64,000 bases of DNA from an uncultured Flavobacteriales bacterium (GTDB taxonomy: Bacteria > Bacteroidota > Bacteroidia > CAIKAF01). The notes under the pieces are model-generated. The model ran no database searches and was not told the origin of the DNA. It saw only the letters and a program-made list of their open reading frames with translations. Location: positions 1 to 64,000 of the forward strand of contig CAILUT010000031.1 of assembly GCA_903837495.1 (NCBI GenBank), written 5' to 3'. Shown piece by piece: positions 36,218-45,170 of the stretch (position 1 is the first letter of the stretch; each line of letters starts with the position of its first letter). The translations under genes and the position numbers were made by a program.

Positions 36218-37445
36218 GCACCTGGTTTTTTTGTCCTACGACGGCCTAAGCGACCCTTTGGGCGAGGCCCAAGTTTTGCCCTACATCAAAGGGCTGGCCG
36301 CCTTAGGCTGGAAATACACCCTAATCAGCTTCGAAAAGCCTGAACTCTTTCAACAACACCGCTCCCGGCTAGAACAGGAATGTTTGTCCGCCGGAATCGA
36401 TTGGCAGCCCTTGCCCTACACCAAAAAGCCTCCGGTGCTTTCTACCTTGTACGACCAATGGATGCTGCGCCGGCACCTGCGCGCCTTGTACCGCCGCCGC
36501 CCTTTTCATTTGCTGCATTGCCGGGGCTACATCACCGCCCGCGAAGGCCTGCATTGGCAATCCAAGGGCGTTTTATTTTTGTTCGACATGCGGGGCTTTT
36601 TCCCCGACGAACGTGCCGATGCCGGACTTTGGAAAAAAAACCATCCGATTTTCGGGGCCGTGTACCGCTATTTCAAACGGCAAGAACTCGCCTTTTTGTC
36701 TCGGGCCGACCACATCATTAGCCTAACCGAAAAGGGCCTAAGCATTATGCAAGCCATGCTCCCTTCCCAGGGCCTAAGCTTAAAGCCCTGCACAGTCATT
36801 CCCTGTTGCGCCGATTTGGACTTGTTTGATCCCAACGCTCTTCCGGAGAACACCCGGACCGGCTGGCGGCAGGCCCGAAACCTGCCCGAAACGGCTCCTT
36901 TGATGCTGTATGTAGGTTCGCTGGGAACCTGGTACATGCTGAACGAAATGCTGGATTTTTTCCGGGAATTCCTAAGCCTAGAGCCCCAAGCTCGATTTGT
37001 GCTGGCCACCCGCGACTCGGCCGATTCGGTTTTTAGCAGCGCGCGGCAAAGGGGCATTCCCCAGGAGCGCATACATGTGGAATCCTTTGCTCGCAAAGAC
37101 TTGCCAGCGGCCATGGCCTCGGTCAATGCCTCGGTATTTTTTATCCGCCCCAGCTATTCCAAACAGGCCAGCAGTCCCACAAAACAAGGCGAATTAATGG
37201 CCATGAATGTGCCGGTGTTTTGCAACACCGGGGTTGGCGACACCGACGTTTTAATTGAACGGTACAAGAGCGGCATTTTAATTCCCGAGTTCAGCCCCGA
37301 GGCCTACCGCAGCGCCATTCGGCAATGGCAAAGCACCCGCGGCAGCAGCAGCGCGCATCTGCGTCAGGGCGCCATGCTCGCCTTCGCTTTGCGCATCGGC
37401 ATCGAACGCTACAACCAAGTGTATTTAAGGGTATTGAACAAATAA
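36207..37445 (+). CDS. glycosyltransferase (GT-B fold)
   Basis: This 412-residue protein starts HLVFLSYDGLSDPLGEAQVLPYI, a signature of a GT4-like group found in surface-polysaccharide loci. It has the GYITAREGLHWQSKG and FDMRGFFPDERAD segments. MLYVGSLGTWYMLNEML opens the C-terminal domain, with KQGELMAMNVPVFCNTGVGD as the donor-binding end. The start overlaps the AsnB-type gene by 11 bp, so these four genes (32053-37445) look like one operon. Substrates unknown. Confidence 0.88.
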   Translation: MPDKHLVFLSYDGLSDPLGEAQVLPYIKGLAALGWKYTLISFEKPELFQQHRSRLEQECLSAGIDWQPLPYTKKPPVLSTLYDQWMLRRHLRALYRRRPFHLLHCRGYITAREGLHWQSKGVLFLFDMRGFFPDERADAGLWKKNHPIFGAVYRYFKRQELAFLSRADHIISLTEKGLSIMQAMLPSQGLSLKPCTVIPCCADLDLFDPNALPENTRTGWRQARNLPETAPLMLYVGSLGTWYMLNEMLDFFREFLSLEPQARFVLATRDSADSVFSSARQRGIPQERIHVESFARKDLPAAMASVNASVFFIRPSYSKQASSPTKQGELMAMNVPVFCNTGVGDTDVLIERYKSGILIPEFSPEAYRSAIRQWQSTRGSSSAHLRQGAMLAFALRIGIERYNQVYLRVLNK

Positions 37446-37456
37446 GGTTTTTTTTT

Positions 37457-37613
37457 GGGGCGGTAATCGGGCTTTCACCGGTTGTCCGCGGCTGTAGGTG
37501 GCGGGGCCAGCGGGCTTGCGGTGGCTCCTAAAGTCGCCTCCGCGCCACGCGGCCCCGGCACCCACAGCCTTGCGGGCAACCCGGTTCAATCCCGCCGCCG
37601 GCCGCTCCTGTCC
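37457..37613. repeat. GC-rich hairpin element, copy 6
   Basis: Orientation A, in the 308-bp gap between two plus-strand genes. The short helix is GGTTG (37480-37484) with CAACC (37577-37581). The long helix is GGCTGT (37490-37495) with ACAGCC (37564-37569) and CGGGGCC (37502-37508) with GGCCCCG (37551-37557). The core GGCTCCTAAAGTCGCCTCC is at 37523-37541. The right end is followed by CTCCTGTCC (37605-37613), a word also found right after copy 4 (21754). Confidence 0.87.
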
Positions 37614-37741
37614 AATTCCCTTTCAACCCATTTTGCGAACCATTGCATTCACCACGCTTCCCAAATCCTGGAACAAATACCCCCTAAATTCCTTTATTCA
37701 AAAGAGCGGGCAATTTTAACCTAACTAATGCCAAGGCTACA

Positions 37742-37749
37742 TACCTTTG
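37742..37749 (+). promoter_or_regulatory. TAnnTTTG promoter element for mfd, nearly leaderless
   Basis: TACCTTTG lies 4 nt before the mfd ATG, so transcription would begin at or inside the first codons unless another promoter is used. Confidence 0.45.
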
Positions 37750-37753
37750 CCGA

Positions 37754-40700
37754 ATGAAAGAGACCAATCCCTGCGATGAGGTACTGAATAGCCTGAGCAC
37801 CTGGCTTAAACAACAAACAGATTGGAACCTAAGCCCACCCGGCCGAATTCGAATGGAGGGTGCAGGAGGAAGCGCCTTGGCCTTTCTGGTGGCGGCCCAC
37901 TTTCGCGATTCCGGGCGAAATCAACTGGTTCTAGCCCGAGACAAAGAAAGCGCTGCCTACTTAAACAACGACCTTGAAACCCTGCTTTCTGCAAAATCCA
38001 GCCTTTTTTTTCCAGAATCTTACCGAAGAGCCTACGACCAACCCGATGTGGACAATGCCAACGTCCTGCTTCGGGCCGAAGCCCTAAACCGGCTTCAAGA
38101 AAAATCGCCCCTGTGCCTGGTTACCTACCCCGAAGCCCTGAGCGAAAAGGTGGTAAGCCGCAAACAGCTTGAATCGCGCAGCCACCGCATTGCCCTGGGC
38201 GATCGCCTAGACATGGATTTTCTGTTCGACCTGTTGGTTTCTTACGACTTTGAACGCGACGACATGGTGTACGAGCCCGGGCAGTTCGCTCTGCGGGGAG
38301 GGCTCATGGACGTGTTTTCTTTTGCCCACAACCAACCCTTTCGCCTCGAATTCGAGGGCGATTTCATTTCCGACATTCGCTTCTTTGAGCCCGAAACCCA
38401 ATTAAGCCAGGGTTCTGTCAACCAAGTGGTGCTGCTGCCCTCCATTGAACAGAAAGTGGGCACAGAGGAACGGTTAACCTTGCTCGACTTCATGGGTGCA
38501 GGAGTTGATTTCTGGGTCTATGATTCCCGAGATGCCGCCCAACGCATGGATAAAAAATTCGCCGAGGCCGAACGGGCATTTCAAGCATTAAACAGCCCCG
38601 TTCGCCGTACCCAGCCCGAAGATTTGGTTTGGTCGGGAAACGGCTTTTTGGCCAAACTCCTAAGCCAAACGTTCATGCAATTCGAAGCCCCAGGCGATGC
38701 CCAAGACCGAAAAATTGACCTTCAGGCCAAAGCCCAACCCCTGTTCAATAAAAAATACGATTTGTTTCGAGCCCATGTCGATGAAATGGCCCAAGCAAAA
38801 ACCCAAACCCTGCTGTTTTACGAACAAGAACCTCAGCGCGACCGCCTGATCGCCATTTTTCAAGATCAGTTTCAAATTGGCCCCGACCGCCTGCCTTTTA
38901 CCTGGGTAAAAAAAGGGTTAAGCAAAGGGTTTCGATTGCCCCAACAAGGCTGGGCTTGCTATTCCGACCATGAATTGTTCGAGCGTTACCGGCGTTTTCG
39001 CATCAAATCCAGGTACAGCAAACAACAGGCGGTTTCTGTCCGAGAACTATCGGAACTGCAGCCCGGCGATTATGTAACCCACATTGACCATGGGGTTTGC
39101 CGGTTTGCTGGGTTGGAACTTCAAGAAAACGGAGGCCGCCGGCAAGAAGTCATCAAACTGATGTTTAAGGACGGCGATGCCGTTTTCGTTTCCCTGCAGC
39201 AATTGCACCGAATCAGCCGGCATTCTGGCCGCGACGGGAAAGCCCCAGCCCTGAGCAAATTGGGCAGCAACACCTGGTCCAACCTAAAATCCAAAGCCAA
39301 GGCTAGAGTTAAAGCCCTGGCGTACGACCTACTTAAGCTGTATGCCCAGCGTCAAAAAGAAAAGGGGCATGCCTTTGCTGCCGACAACTACCTGATGCAC
39401 GAACTGGAGGGCAGCTTTCCCTTTGAGGAAACCGAAGACCAAGCCAAGGCCATTCGGGACGTAAAGGCCGATATGGAACGAACCCGCCCCATGGATAGAT
39501 TGGTCTGCGGAGACGTAGGCTTTGGCAAAACCGAAGTGGCCGTTCGAGCCGCCTTTAAATCTGTTTGCGACAACAAGCAAGTTGCCGTGTTGGTGCCCAC
39601 CACCATCTTAGCTTTGCAGCACCATAAAACCTTCGAAAAGCGCTATACGGACCTGCCATGCCGGGTTGAATACATCAACCGCTTTCGTACCGCCGCTGAA
39701 CAAAAGCAAATTCTGGCCGACTTAGCCTTGGGAAAGGTCGATGTGCTGATTGGCACCCACAAGCTGTTGGGCAAAGAAGTGCAATTCAAAGACCTAGGCC
39801 TTTTGATTATTGACGAGGAACAAAAATTCGGAGTCAACGCCAAAGACAAACTCAAAACCCTTAGGGTGAACGTGGATACCCTGACCTTAACCGCCACGCC
39901 CATACCCCGAACCTTGCAGTTTTCGTTGCTGGGCGCCCGCGATTTAAGCGTTATTCGAACCCCGCCCGGCAACCGCTATCCCATTTTAACCGAACTCAAA
40001 GGGTTCAACGAAGAATTCATTCGAGACACCATTCAATTGGAATTGGAACGCGGAGGGCAGGTGTTCTTTTTGCACAACCGCATTCAAAACCTGCCCGAAA
40101 TGGCGGGGGTTTTGCAGCGCTTGGTCCCCGATGCCCGCATTCGCTATGCCCATGGACAAATGGACGGCAAGGCCTTAGAAGAAATCATGCTGGAATTTAT
40201 TCGGGGCGATTTTGATGTGCTGGTTTCTACCTCCATCATCGAAAACGGCTTGGATGTGCCCAACGCCAACACCATCTTGATTCACGAAGCTCAAAATTAT
40301 GGCCTAAGCGACCTGCATCAAATGCGGGGGCGGGTAGGCCGAGGAAACCGAAAAGCCTTCTGCTATCTAATAACCCCTCCTTTCCATGCCCTGGCCGCCG
40401 AAAGCAAACGCAGGCTGCAAGCCCTCATTGAATTTTCCGATTTGGGCAGTGGATTCCACATCGCCATGAAAGATTTAGACATCCGCGGAGCCGGCGATTT
40501 GCTGGGCGCCGACCAAAGTGGCTTTGTAAATGAAATGGGCTATGAAACCTATCAGCGGGTTTTGGCCGAGGCCATTCAAGAGCTGAAAGAAGAAGCGTTC
40601 GCCGAGGAATTTAAAGAAGAAATGAACTCGCAGGAACACCGCTGGGCTGTGGATTGCCAAATCGATACCGATTTGCCCTTACTGTTGCCAGAAACCTATG

Positions 40701-41095
40701 TGGACAGCATGGCCGAGCGCCTCGCTTTGTACAAAGAATTGGACAGCCTGCAACAAGACCATGAAATTCCCGCTTTTGAATCCCGACTTCGGGACCGATT
40801 TGGCCCTTTGCCGGGGCCAGCTACCGACCTTCTGCTGGCATTAAAACTAAGGCTGAAAGCCCAAAACCTAGGAATCGAACGAATTAGCCTAAAACATGGG
40901 CACCTTCAGGCCGGATTCCCTGGCCAAGAACGGGCAGCCTATTACAGTTCAGGATTGTTTTCCAAAATTCTAGCCAAAATCGGGAACCGCCGCGATGTAG
41001 AAATGCGGCAGCAAAAAACACGGCTCGTACTCCATTTTAATGGGGTAAAAACCATGACAGACGCTTTGGGCGTGGTCGAGGGGTTGATGGCGTAG
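37754..41095 (+). CDS. mfd: transcription-repair coupling factor Mfd
   Basis: This 1113-residue translocase pushes stalled RNA polymerase off DNA and recruits UvrA. Order: UvrB-like N-terminal region (~30-330, with FFPESYRRAYDQPDVDNAN), RNA-polymerase-interaction domain (~430-500, LQPGDYVTHIDHGVCRFAGL), helicase motor with Walker A GDVGFGKTE at ~586 and the DEEQ box (IIDEEQKFGV, ~684), TATPIPRTLQFS, then QMRGRVGR. A C-terminal TRCF domain follows (~1000-1100). All motor motifs are intact. The stop is followed directly by a hairpin array. Confidence 0.97.
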   Translation: MKETNPCDEVLNSLSTWLKQQTDWNLSPPGRIRMEGAGGSALAFLVAAHFRDSGRNQLVLARDKESAAYLNNDLETLLSAKSSLFFPESYRRAYDQPDVDNANVLLRAEALNRLQEKSPLCLVTYPEALSEKVVSRKQLESRSHRIALGDRLDMDFLFDLLVSYDFERDDMVYEPGQFALRGGLMDVFSFAHNQPFRLEFEGDFISDIRFFEPETQLSQGSVNQVVLLPSIEQKVGTEERLTLLDFMGAGVDFWVYDSRDAAQRMDKKFAEAERAFQALNSPVRRTQPEDLVWSGNGFLAKLLSQTFMQFEAPGDAQDRKIDLQAKAQPLFNKKYDLFRAHVDEMAQAKTQTLLFYEQEPQRDRLIAIFQDQFQIGPDRLPFTWVKKGLSKGFRLPQQGWACYSDHELFERYRRFRIKSRYSKQQAVSVRELSELQPGDYVTHIDHGVCRFAGLELQENGGRRQEVIKLMFKDGDAVFVSLQQLHRISRHSGRDGKAPALSKLGSNTWSNLKSKAKARVKALAYDLLKLYAQRQKEKGHAFAADNYLMHELEGSFPFEETEDQAKAIRDVKADMERTRPMDRLVCGDVGFGKTEVAVRAAFKSVCDNKQVAVLVPTTILALQHHKTFEKRYTDLPCRVEYINRFRTAAEQKQILADLALGKVDVLIGTHKLLGKEVQFKDLGLLIIDEEQKFGVNAKDKLKTLRVNVDTLTLTATPIPRTLQFSLLGARDLSVIRTPPGNRYPILTELKGFNEEFIRDTIQLELERGGQVFFLHNRIQNLPEMAGVLQRLVPDARIRYAHGQMDGKALEEIMLEFIRGDFDVLVSTSIIENGLDVPNANTILIHEAQNYGLSDLHQMRGRVGRGNRKAFCYLITPPFHALAAESKRRLQALIEFSDLGSGFHIAMKDLDIRGAGDLLGADQSGFVNEMGYETYQRVLAEAIQELKEEAFAEEFKEEMNSQEHRWAVDCQIDTDLPLLLPETYVDSMAERLALYKELDSLQQDHEIPAFESRLRDRFGPLPGPATDLLLALKLRLKAQNLGIERISLKHGHLQAGFPGQERAAYYSSGLFSKILAKIGNRRDVEMRQQKTRLVLHFNGVKTMTDALGVVEGLMA

Positions 41096-41260
41096 AGACG
41101 CAACATTTTGCGTCTCATGGTACGCCGTACAGACGCAACATTTTGCGTCTCATGGTACGCCGTACAGACGCAACATTTTGCGTCTCATGGTACGCCATAC
41201 AGACGCAACATTTTGCGTCTCTACGCGCGAAAAATAGACGCAAAATATTGCGTCTCTACC
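41096..41260. repeat. five-unit hairpin array, 35-bp period
   Basis: AGACGCAACATTTTGCGTCT (imperfect palindrome) begins at 41096, 41131, 41166 and 41201, and a fifth version (AGACGCAAAATATTGCGTCT) begins at 41236, all exactly 35 bp apart. The 15-bp linkers CATGGTACGCCGTAC are themselves partly palindromic (GTACGCCGTAC). The array starts at the base after the mfd stop. It may act as a transcription terminator for mfd, but no U-tract is present. It is not CRISPR: the linkers are repeats, not spacers. Confidence 0.92.
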
Positions 41261-41321
41261 CAAAACAATGAATTATGGACGGGGGCGGGGAGCGCATTCC
41301 TTAAGTTTGCAAGCAGAATCG

Positions 41322-41329
41322 TACCTTTA
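41322..41329 (+). promoter_or_regulatory. promoter-like element for prs
   Basis: TACCTTTA differs in the last base from TAnnTTTG and lies 4 nt before the prs ATG. Confidence 0.3.
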
Positions 41330-41333
41330 ACGC

Positions 41334-42272
41334 ATGTCCGCCATGTCATTCAAACTTTTTGCCCTATCGGGCAGCCAAGAATTGGGGAATGAAGTTGCCG
41401 GCCGAATGGGAATTTCTTTGGGGGCCCTTTTTACCACACGCTTTAGCGACGGAGAAGTGTATGCCCGGTTTGACGAAACCGTTCGAGGCGAAACGGTGGT
41501 ATTGCTGGCTCAAATCAACCTGCCTTACCACAACCTGTTTGAATTGCTGGTGGCGGCCGATGCCGCACGCCGGTCTTCCGCTCGAGAAGTGGTGGCGGTT
41601 TTGCCCTATTTGCCCCACAGCCGGCAGGAGCGCCGCGACGGGGAACGAACCGCCGTTACCTCGCGGTTGATGGCAGAAACCATTGAACTTTCGGGAGTGA
41701 ACCGGGTTCTTACCCTTGACCTGCATTCCATGAGCATCGAGGGGTTTTTCAAAATTCCCATTGACCACCTGCAAATGAGTGCCGAGTTTGTGAAGGACAT
41801 ACGGGAGCAATATGGGGACAAGCCACTGATGGTGTGCAGCCCCGATTTCGGGGGAATAAAGCGAATACGCGCCTACAAACAAGCCCTGAACTGCGACATG
41901 GCGGTTATTCACAAAGAACGCCTAAGGCCCAACGAAGTGGACAGAATGGAAATCATTGGAGACCCCAGCGGAAAGCATGTGGTGTTGATTGACGACATGA
42001 CCGACACAGGGGGCACGCTGGTGGCTGCCGCCCGATTGCTTTTGAAGCAGGGCGCCCTTTCCGTGCGGGCCTATTGCAGCCACGGTGTTTTATCGGGCGA
42101 AGCGGTGGAACGCATACAAGCCTCGGACCTGCAAGAACTGGTCTTTACCAACAGCTTGCCCAACCGCCCCCAAGGGCCCAAATTCCGGGTGCTTTCCTGC
42201 GCCCCCTTGCTGGCCCGTGCCCTTGAAAACCTGTCAAGAAACCAAAGCATCAAGACCTTAAACAACATCTGA
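41334..42272 (+). CDS. prs: ribose-phosphate pyrophosphokinase (PRPP synthase)
   Basis: This 312-residue enzyme makes PRPP from ribose 5-phosphate and ATP for nucleotide and His/Trp synthesis. Signs: LFALSGSQELGNEVA and FSDGEVYARFDETVRG at the N-terminus, LPYLPHSRQERRDGERTAV (~83-101), and the PRPP loop VVLIDDMTDTGGTLV (~217-231). ATG 41334 or the Met four codons on are both possible. The stop overlaps the next start by one base. Confidence 0.95.
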   Translation: MSAMSFKLFALSGSQELGNEVAGRMGISLGALFTTRFSDGEVYARFDETVRGETVVLLAQINLPYHNLFELLVAADAARRSSAREVVAVLPYLPHSRQERRDGERTAVTSRLMAETIELSGVNRVLTLDLHSMSIEGFFKIPIDHLQMSAEFVKDIREQYGDKPLMVCSPDFGGIKRIRAYKQALNCDMAVIHKERLRPNEVDRMEIIGDPSGKHVVLIDDMTDTGGTLVAAARLLLKQGALSVRAYCSHGVLSGEAVERIQASDLQELVFTNSLPNRPQGPKFRVLSCAPLLARALENLSRNQSIKTLNNI

Positions 42273-43672
42273 TGTGGGGTAAGATCATCTCGGCTACCGA
42301 CCTGGTTTGGTTTTTTTTCCTGTTTTTGGTGTTTTATTGGTATGCCAATAAGGTCAGCAACCTCAACATAAAAGAAAAACCCCATTACCGATACTTTACC
42401 CGGGCCTTGGTGTTCCGAATGTTGATGAGCTTGGTGTTTTTAGGCATCTATATTTTTTACTACGGTGGCGGAGACACCATCAATTATTGGGAGGCGGCGA
42501 ATGCCTACAACAATTTATTTACGGCCAACTTTGATCAGTTTTGGGAGTTGATGACCATGCAGGTCAGCGAGAGCAACAACTATAAATTCTGGGAATACCT
42601 GCATGGAGAAGGGGTGGTTCATGGCAACATTCACCCTTCCATTTGGAAGCGGCCTGAAAACCTGTTCATTGTTCGGGCCGCCACCTTTCCCATGATTTTA
42701 ACACAGGGCTCTATTGCCGGCACCACGGCCATTTTTGCCTTTTTTTCTTTTTTATCCATTTGGAAGATCTACCAGATTTTTTTGCATTATTTTCCGGAGC
42801 GGCACAAGGAATTGAACATATCCATTCTGCTTATGCCTTCCGTGGCATTTTGGGGTTCTGGGATTATGAAAGACACGCTAACCATGATAGGTATTGGTTT
42901 TTTTCTGGACGCTCTTTTTCGCCGGTTCATTACCCACAAAATCGATCCCATTACCTTTTTTATTCAAGCCTTTATTTCAGGCTGGCTCATCTTTAATGCC
43001 AAATCCTACATATTGATTGCCATGACTCCAGGGCTTTTGGTTTGGCTGAACTTTGATTCAATAAAGCAAATCAAAAGCGTTTTGATTCGAGTGGTAGTTT
43101 TACCCACGGTTGTTTTCGGTTCTTTGTTGGGGGCCACAGCTTTTTACCTTCAGGGAGGAGACCGCTTTGGAGAGTATTCGGCCGATACGGTGTTGGAAAA
43201 GGCCTCCCTGACCCAACAGGATTTGGTGCGGGATCAATACGGTGAAAACAAATTCGATATTGGGGGCTTTGATCCTACCATTCAAGGCATTATCCCTAAA
43301 ATTCCTATTGCCATCAATGCCGGATTGTATCGCCCGTACATTTGGGAGAGCGGCTCTCCGACTATGTTTTTTTCAGGATTGGAAAACAGTTATTTGTTGT
43401 TTTGGACTGTTGTTTTGCTTTATCGAAGTAAGGTGGGGGGCTTTTTCGTTCGGATTTTTCAGTATCCCTTGTTTGTATTTTGCCTTTCGTTTTCGTTGTT
43501 TTTGGCTTTTTCTATTGGTCTAACTGCTGGCAATTTTGGTGCCTTGGTCCGGTATAAAATACCGATGCTCCCCTTTTTTACTTCCATGATTATGGTGCTT
43601 TCTTTCAGGAAAATAGCGCCCGAAAAGAATAAACTGGGGCCGGTCGTTCAAGGCGGCAAAACCAAGCGATAA
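42272..43672 (+). CDS. polytopic membrane protein, possibly glycan-related
   Basis: This 466-residue protein has about ten membrane helices and no domain I can name with confidence. Notable parts are YYGGGDTINYWEAANAYNNL after helix 2 (an extracytoplasmic loop with acidic residues), MPSVAFWGSGIMKDTLTMIG, and FGALVRYKIPMLPFF near the end. This layout is common in uncharacterised Bacteroidota proteins near polysaccharide genes and is reminiscent of O-antigen polymerase-like or GT-C enzymes. The base composition is more AT-rich than its neighbours. It follows prs with a 1-bp overlap and precedes recX by 2 bp. Confidence 0.75.
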   Translation: MWGKIISATDLVWFFFLFLVFYWYANKVSNLNIKEKPHYRYFTRALVFRMLMSLVFLGIYIFYYGGGDTINYWEAANAYNNLFTANFDQFWELMTMQVSESNNYKFWEYLHGEGVVHGNIHPSIWKRPENLFIVRAATFPMILTQGSIAGTTAIFAFFSFLSIWKIYQIFLHYFPERHKELNISILLMPSVAFWGSGIMKDTLTMIGIGFFLDALFRRFITHKIDPITFFIQAFISGWLIFNAKSYILIAMTPGLLVWLNFDSIKQIKSVLIRVVVLPTVVFGSLLGATAFYLQGGDRFGEYSADTVLEKASLTQQDLVRDQYGENKFDIGGFDPTIQGIIPKIPIAINAGLYRPYIWESGSPTMFFSGLENSYLLFWTVVLLYRSKVGGFFVRIFQYPLFVFCLSFSLFLAFSIGLTAGNFGALVRYKIPMLPFFTSMIMVLSFRKIAPEKNKLGPVVQGGKTKR

Positions 43673-43674
43673 GT

Positions 43675-44130
43675 ATGCCAAGTCCTGAGGTTAGAGCTCA
43701 AATAATTCGATTTTGTGCCCGAAGAGAACGTTCGCAACGGGAGGTACTGGATAAAATTCGAGAACTGCAAGCTCCAACCCAATGGCTGGAGGAACTTCAG
43801 CAAGAAGGCTGGTGGAATCAGGAACGCTTTGCCAAGGCGTATGCTTTTGACCATTGGAATTTGCACCATTGGGGAAAAGAAAAAATAAGCCACGGTTTGC
43901 GGGCAGCAGGGGTGGATTCGAGGCTGAGGCAGCAGGTTTTGAACAACCTTCCTCATGAGGAATACCTTCAAAAGCTAAAGCGCTTAATGCAGAGAAAGCA
44001 GCAATCTTATGCCCAAGATATTACGGAAGAACTTCGGCAAAAGAGTCGAAGCCACTTTGCCCGTAAGGGATACAGCTGGGACGATATTCTGGATGCAGAA
44101 AAAGGCTTGACCTATGGGGAAGAATTTTAA
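43675..44130 (+). CDS. recX: RecX-family regulatory protein
   Basis: This 151-residue all-helical protein has the repeated three-helix pattern of RecX, a modulator of RecA filaments. Typical segments are RRERSQREVLDKIRELQ, YAFDHWNLHHWGKEKISHGLRAAGV (residues ~54-78) and SHFARKGYSWDDILDA. It lies 2 bp after the membrane protein gene. recA itself is not in the window. Confidence 0.85.
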   Translation: MPSPEVRAQIIRFCARRERSQREVLDKIRELQAPTQWLEELQQEGWWNQERFAKAYAFDHWNLHHWGKEKISHGLRAAGVDSRLRQQVLNNLPHEEYLQKLKRLMQRKQQSYAQDITEELRQKSRSHFARKGYSWDDILDAEKGLTYGEEF

Positions 44131-44174
44131 CACTGAATCCGCCCTTAAAACCAAGGGAAAAATTTAGTTCCAAA

Positions 44175-45170
44175 TCAAGGAGCCGCCGCCGCACGGACAA
44201 ATTTGTCGTTGAGGGCATCGGCAAAAGGCAGGTGTTCGGGCAGCATGCGGACAAAAATTTGGGAGAATCCCGCTTGGTCGGCTTCCCGCAAACAGGCATA
44301 CCATTTTCGGGCGGCTTCGTAGGGGTCATTGTTTTGCGACAAGACCCAAACGTTTGCATGGTTGGGATGGGCTTCGGCAAGGGGCAGAATTAAGGCCACA
44401 TTAGAACCCAGTTCTGGCCACGGCTGGTCCGATTTTAGAATAGACAAGGGCGTTCGGGGAGCGTAATGCCTTGACAGCATGCCTGGAGCAGCCGGGTGTT
44501 CCTCGGAACGGATGCGTTCTTCGGGAAGGTAGCCCAAAACTCGAGCCAATGCGGAGCTTTCAATGCCCCCTCGGCGGTACACCCGAGCTTTTCCATCTTC
44601 AAATCCAACAATGGTCGATTCCAGACCAACCTCGCAATCTCCCCCGTCCAACACGTAGGGCAGCTCCGGCCCAAATGCCTCCCGTACATGCCTGGCTTTT
44701 GTGGGACTAATGTAGCCAAACAGGTTGGCCGAAGGGGCCGCCAACGGAAAGTCAAGCATGTCCAACAGCGCCAAGGCCATGAGATGGCTGGGCATGCGCA
44801 GGCCTACTCGGTCTAAGCCCGAGGTAACCAGGTCGGGAATGCGTTCGGTTTTAGGCAGCAACAGGGTTAGTGGCCCAGGCCAAAAAGCGGCCATCAGGGC
44901 TTCTGCTTCTGTTGGTATTTCACGTACCCATTCACGAAAGGGGGAATTTGGACCAATATGAACAATCAAGGGGTCAAAATCGGGCCGTTTTTTGGCTTTG
45001 AAAACCCGGGCCACCGCTTCTGCGTCCAAAGCATTGGCGGCCATTCCATACACGGTTTCGGTAGGCATGCCCACCGGAAGGCCTTGCTGCAAGTACCGAG
45101 CAGCCAAGCCCAGGTCGGTTCCTATACTGGGAGCATGCCGGTTTCTGTCCAAATTTGGTTTATTGGGCAT
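44175..45170 (-). CDS. sua5: L-threonylcarbamoyladenylate synthase (Sua5 type)
   Basis: This 331-residue protein makes threonylcarbamoyl-AMP from threonine, bicarbonate and ATP for t6A in tRNA. The YrdC domain (residues ~15-200) shows GLPVGMPTETVYGMAANALD, KRPDFDPLIVHIG and LPLAAPSANLFGYISPT. A Sua5-type C-terminal domain follows (HPAAPGMLSRHYAPRTPL and beyond), which separates it from the shorter TsaC form. The start overlaps the end of pheT by 11 bp, so it may be translated from the pheT mRNA. tsaB for the same pathway is at 12750. Confidence 0.92.
   Translation of the reverse strand: MPNKPNLDRNRHAPSIGTDLGLAARYLQQGLPVGMPTETVYGMAANALDAEAVARVFKAKKRPDFDPLIVHIGPNSPFREWVREIPTEAEALMAAFWPGPLTLLLPKTERIPDLVTSGLDRVGLRMPSHLMALALLDMLDFPLAAPSANLFGYISPTKARHVREAFGPELPYVLDGGDCEVGLESTIVGFEDGKARVYRRGGIESSALARVLGYLPEERIRSEEHPAAPGMLSRHYAPRTPLSILKSDQPWPELGSNVALILPLAEAHPNHANVWVLSQNNDPYEAARKWYACLREADQAGFSQIFVRMLPEHLPFADALNDKFVRAAAAP

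Noticed and set aside
41096-41260. CRISPR array
   Set aside because: The intervals between palindromes are themselves near-identical 15-bp repeats rather than unique spacers, and no cas genes are present.
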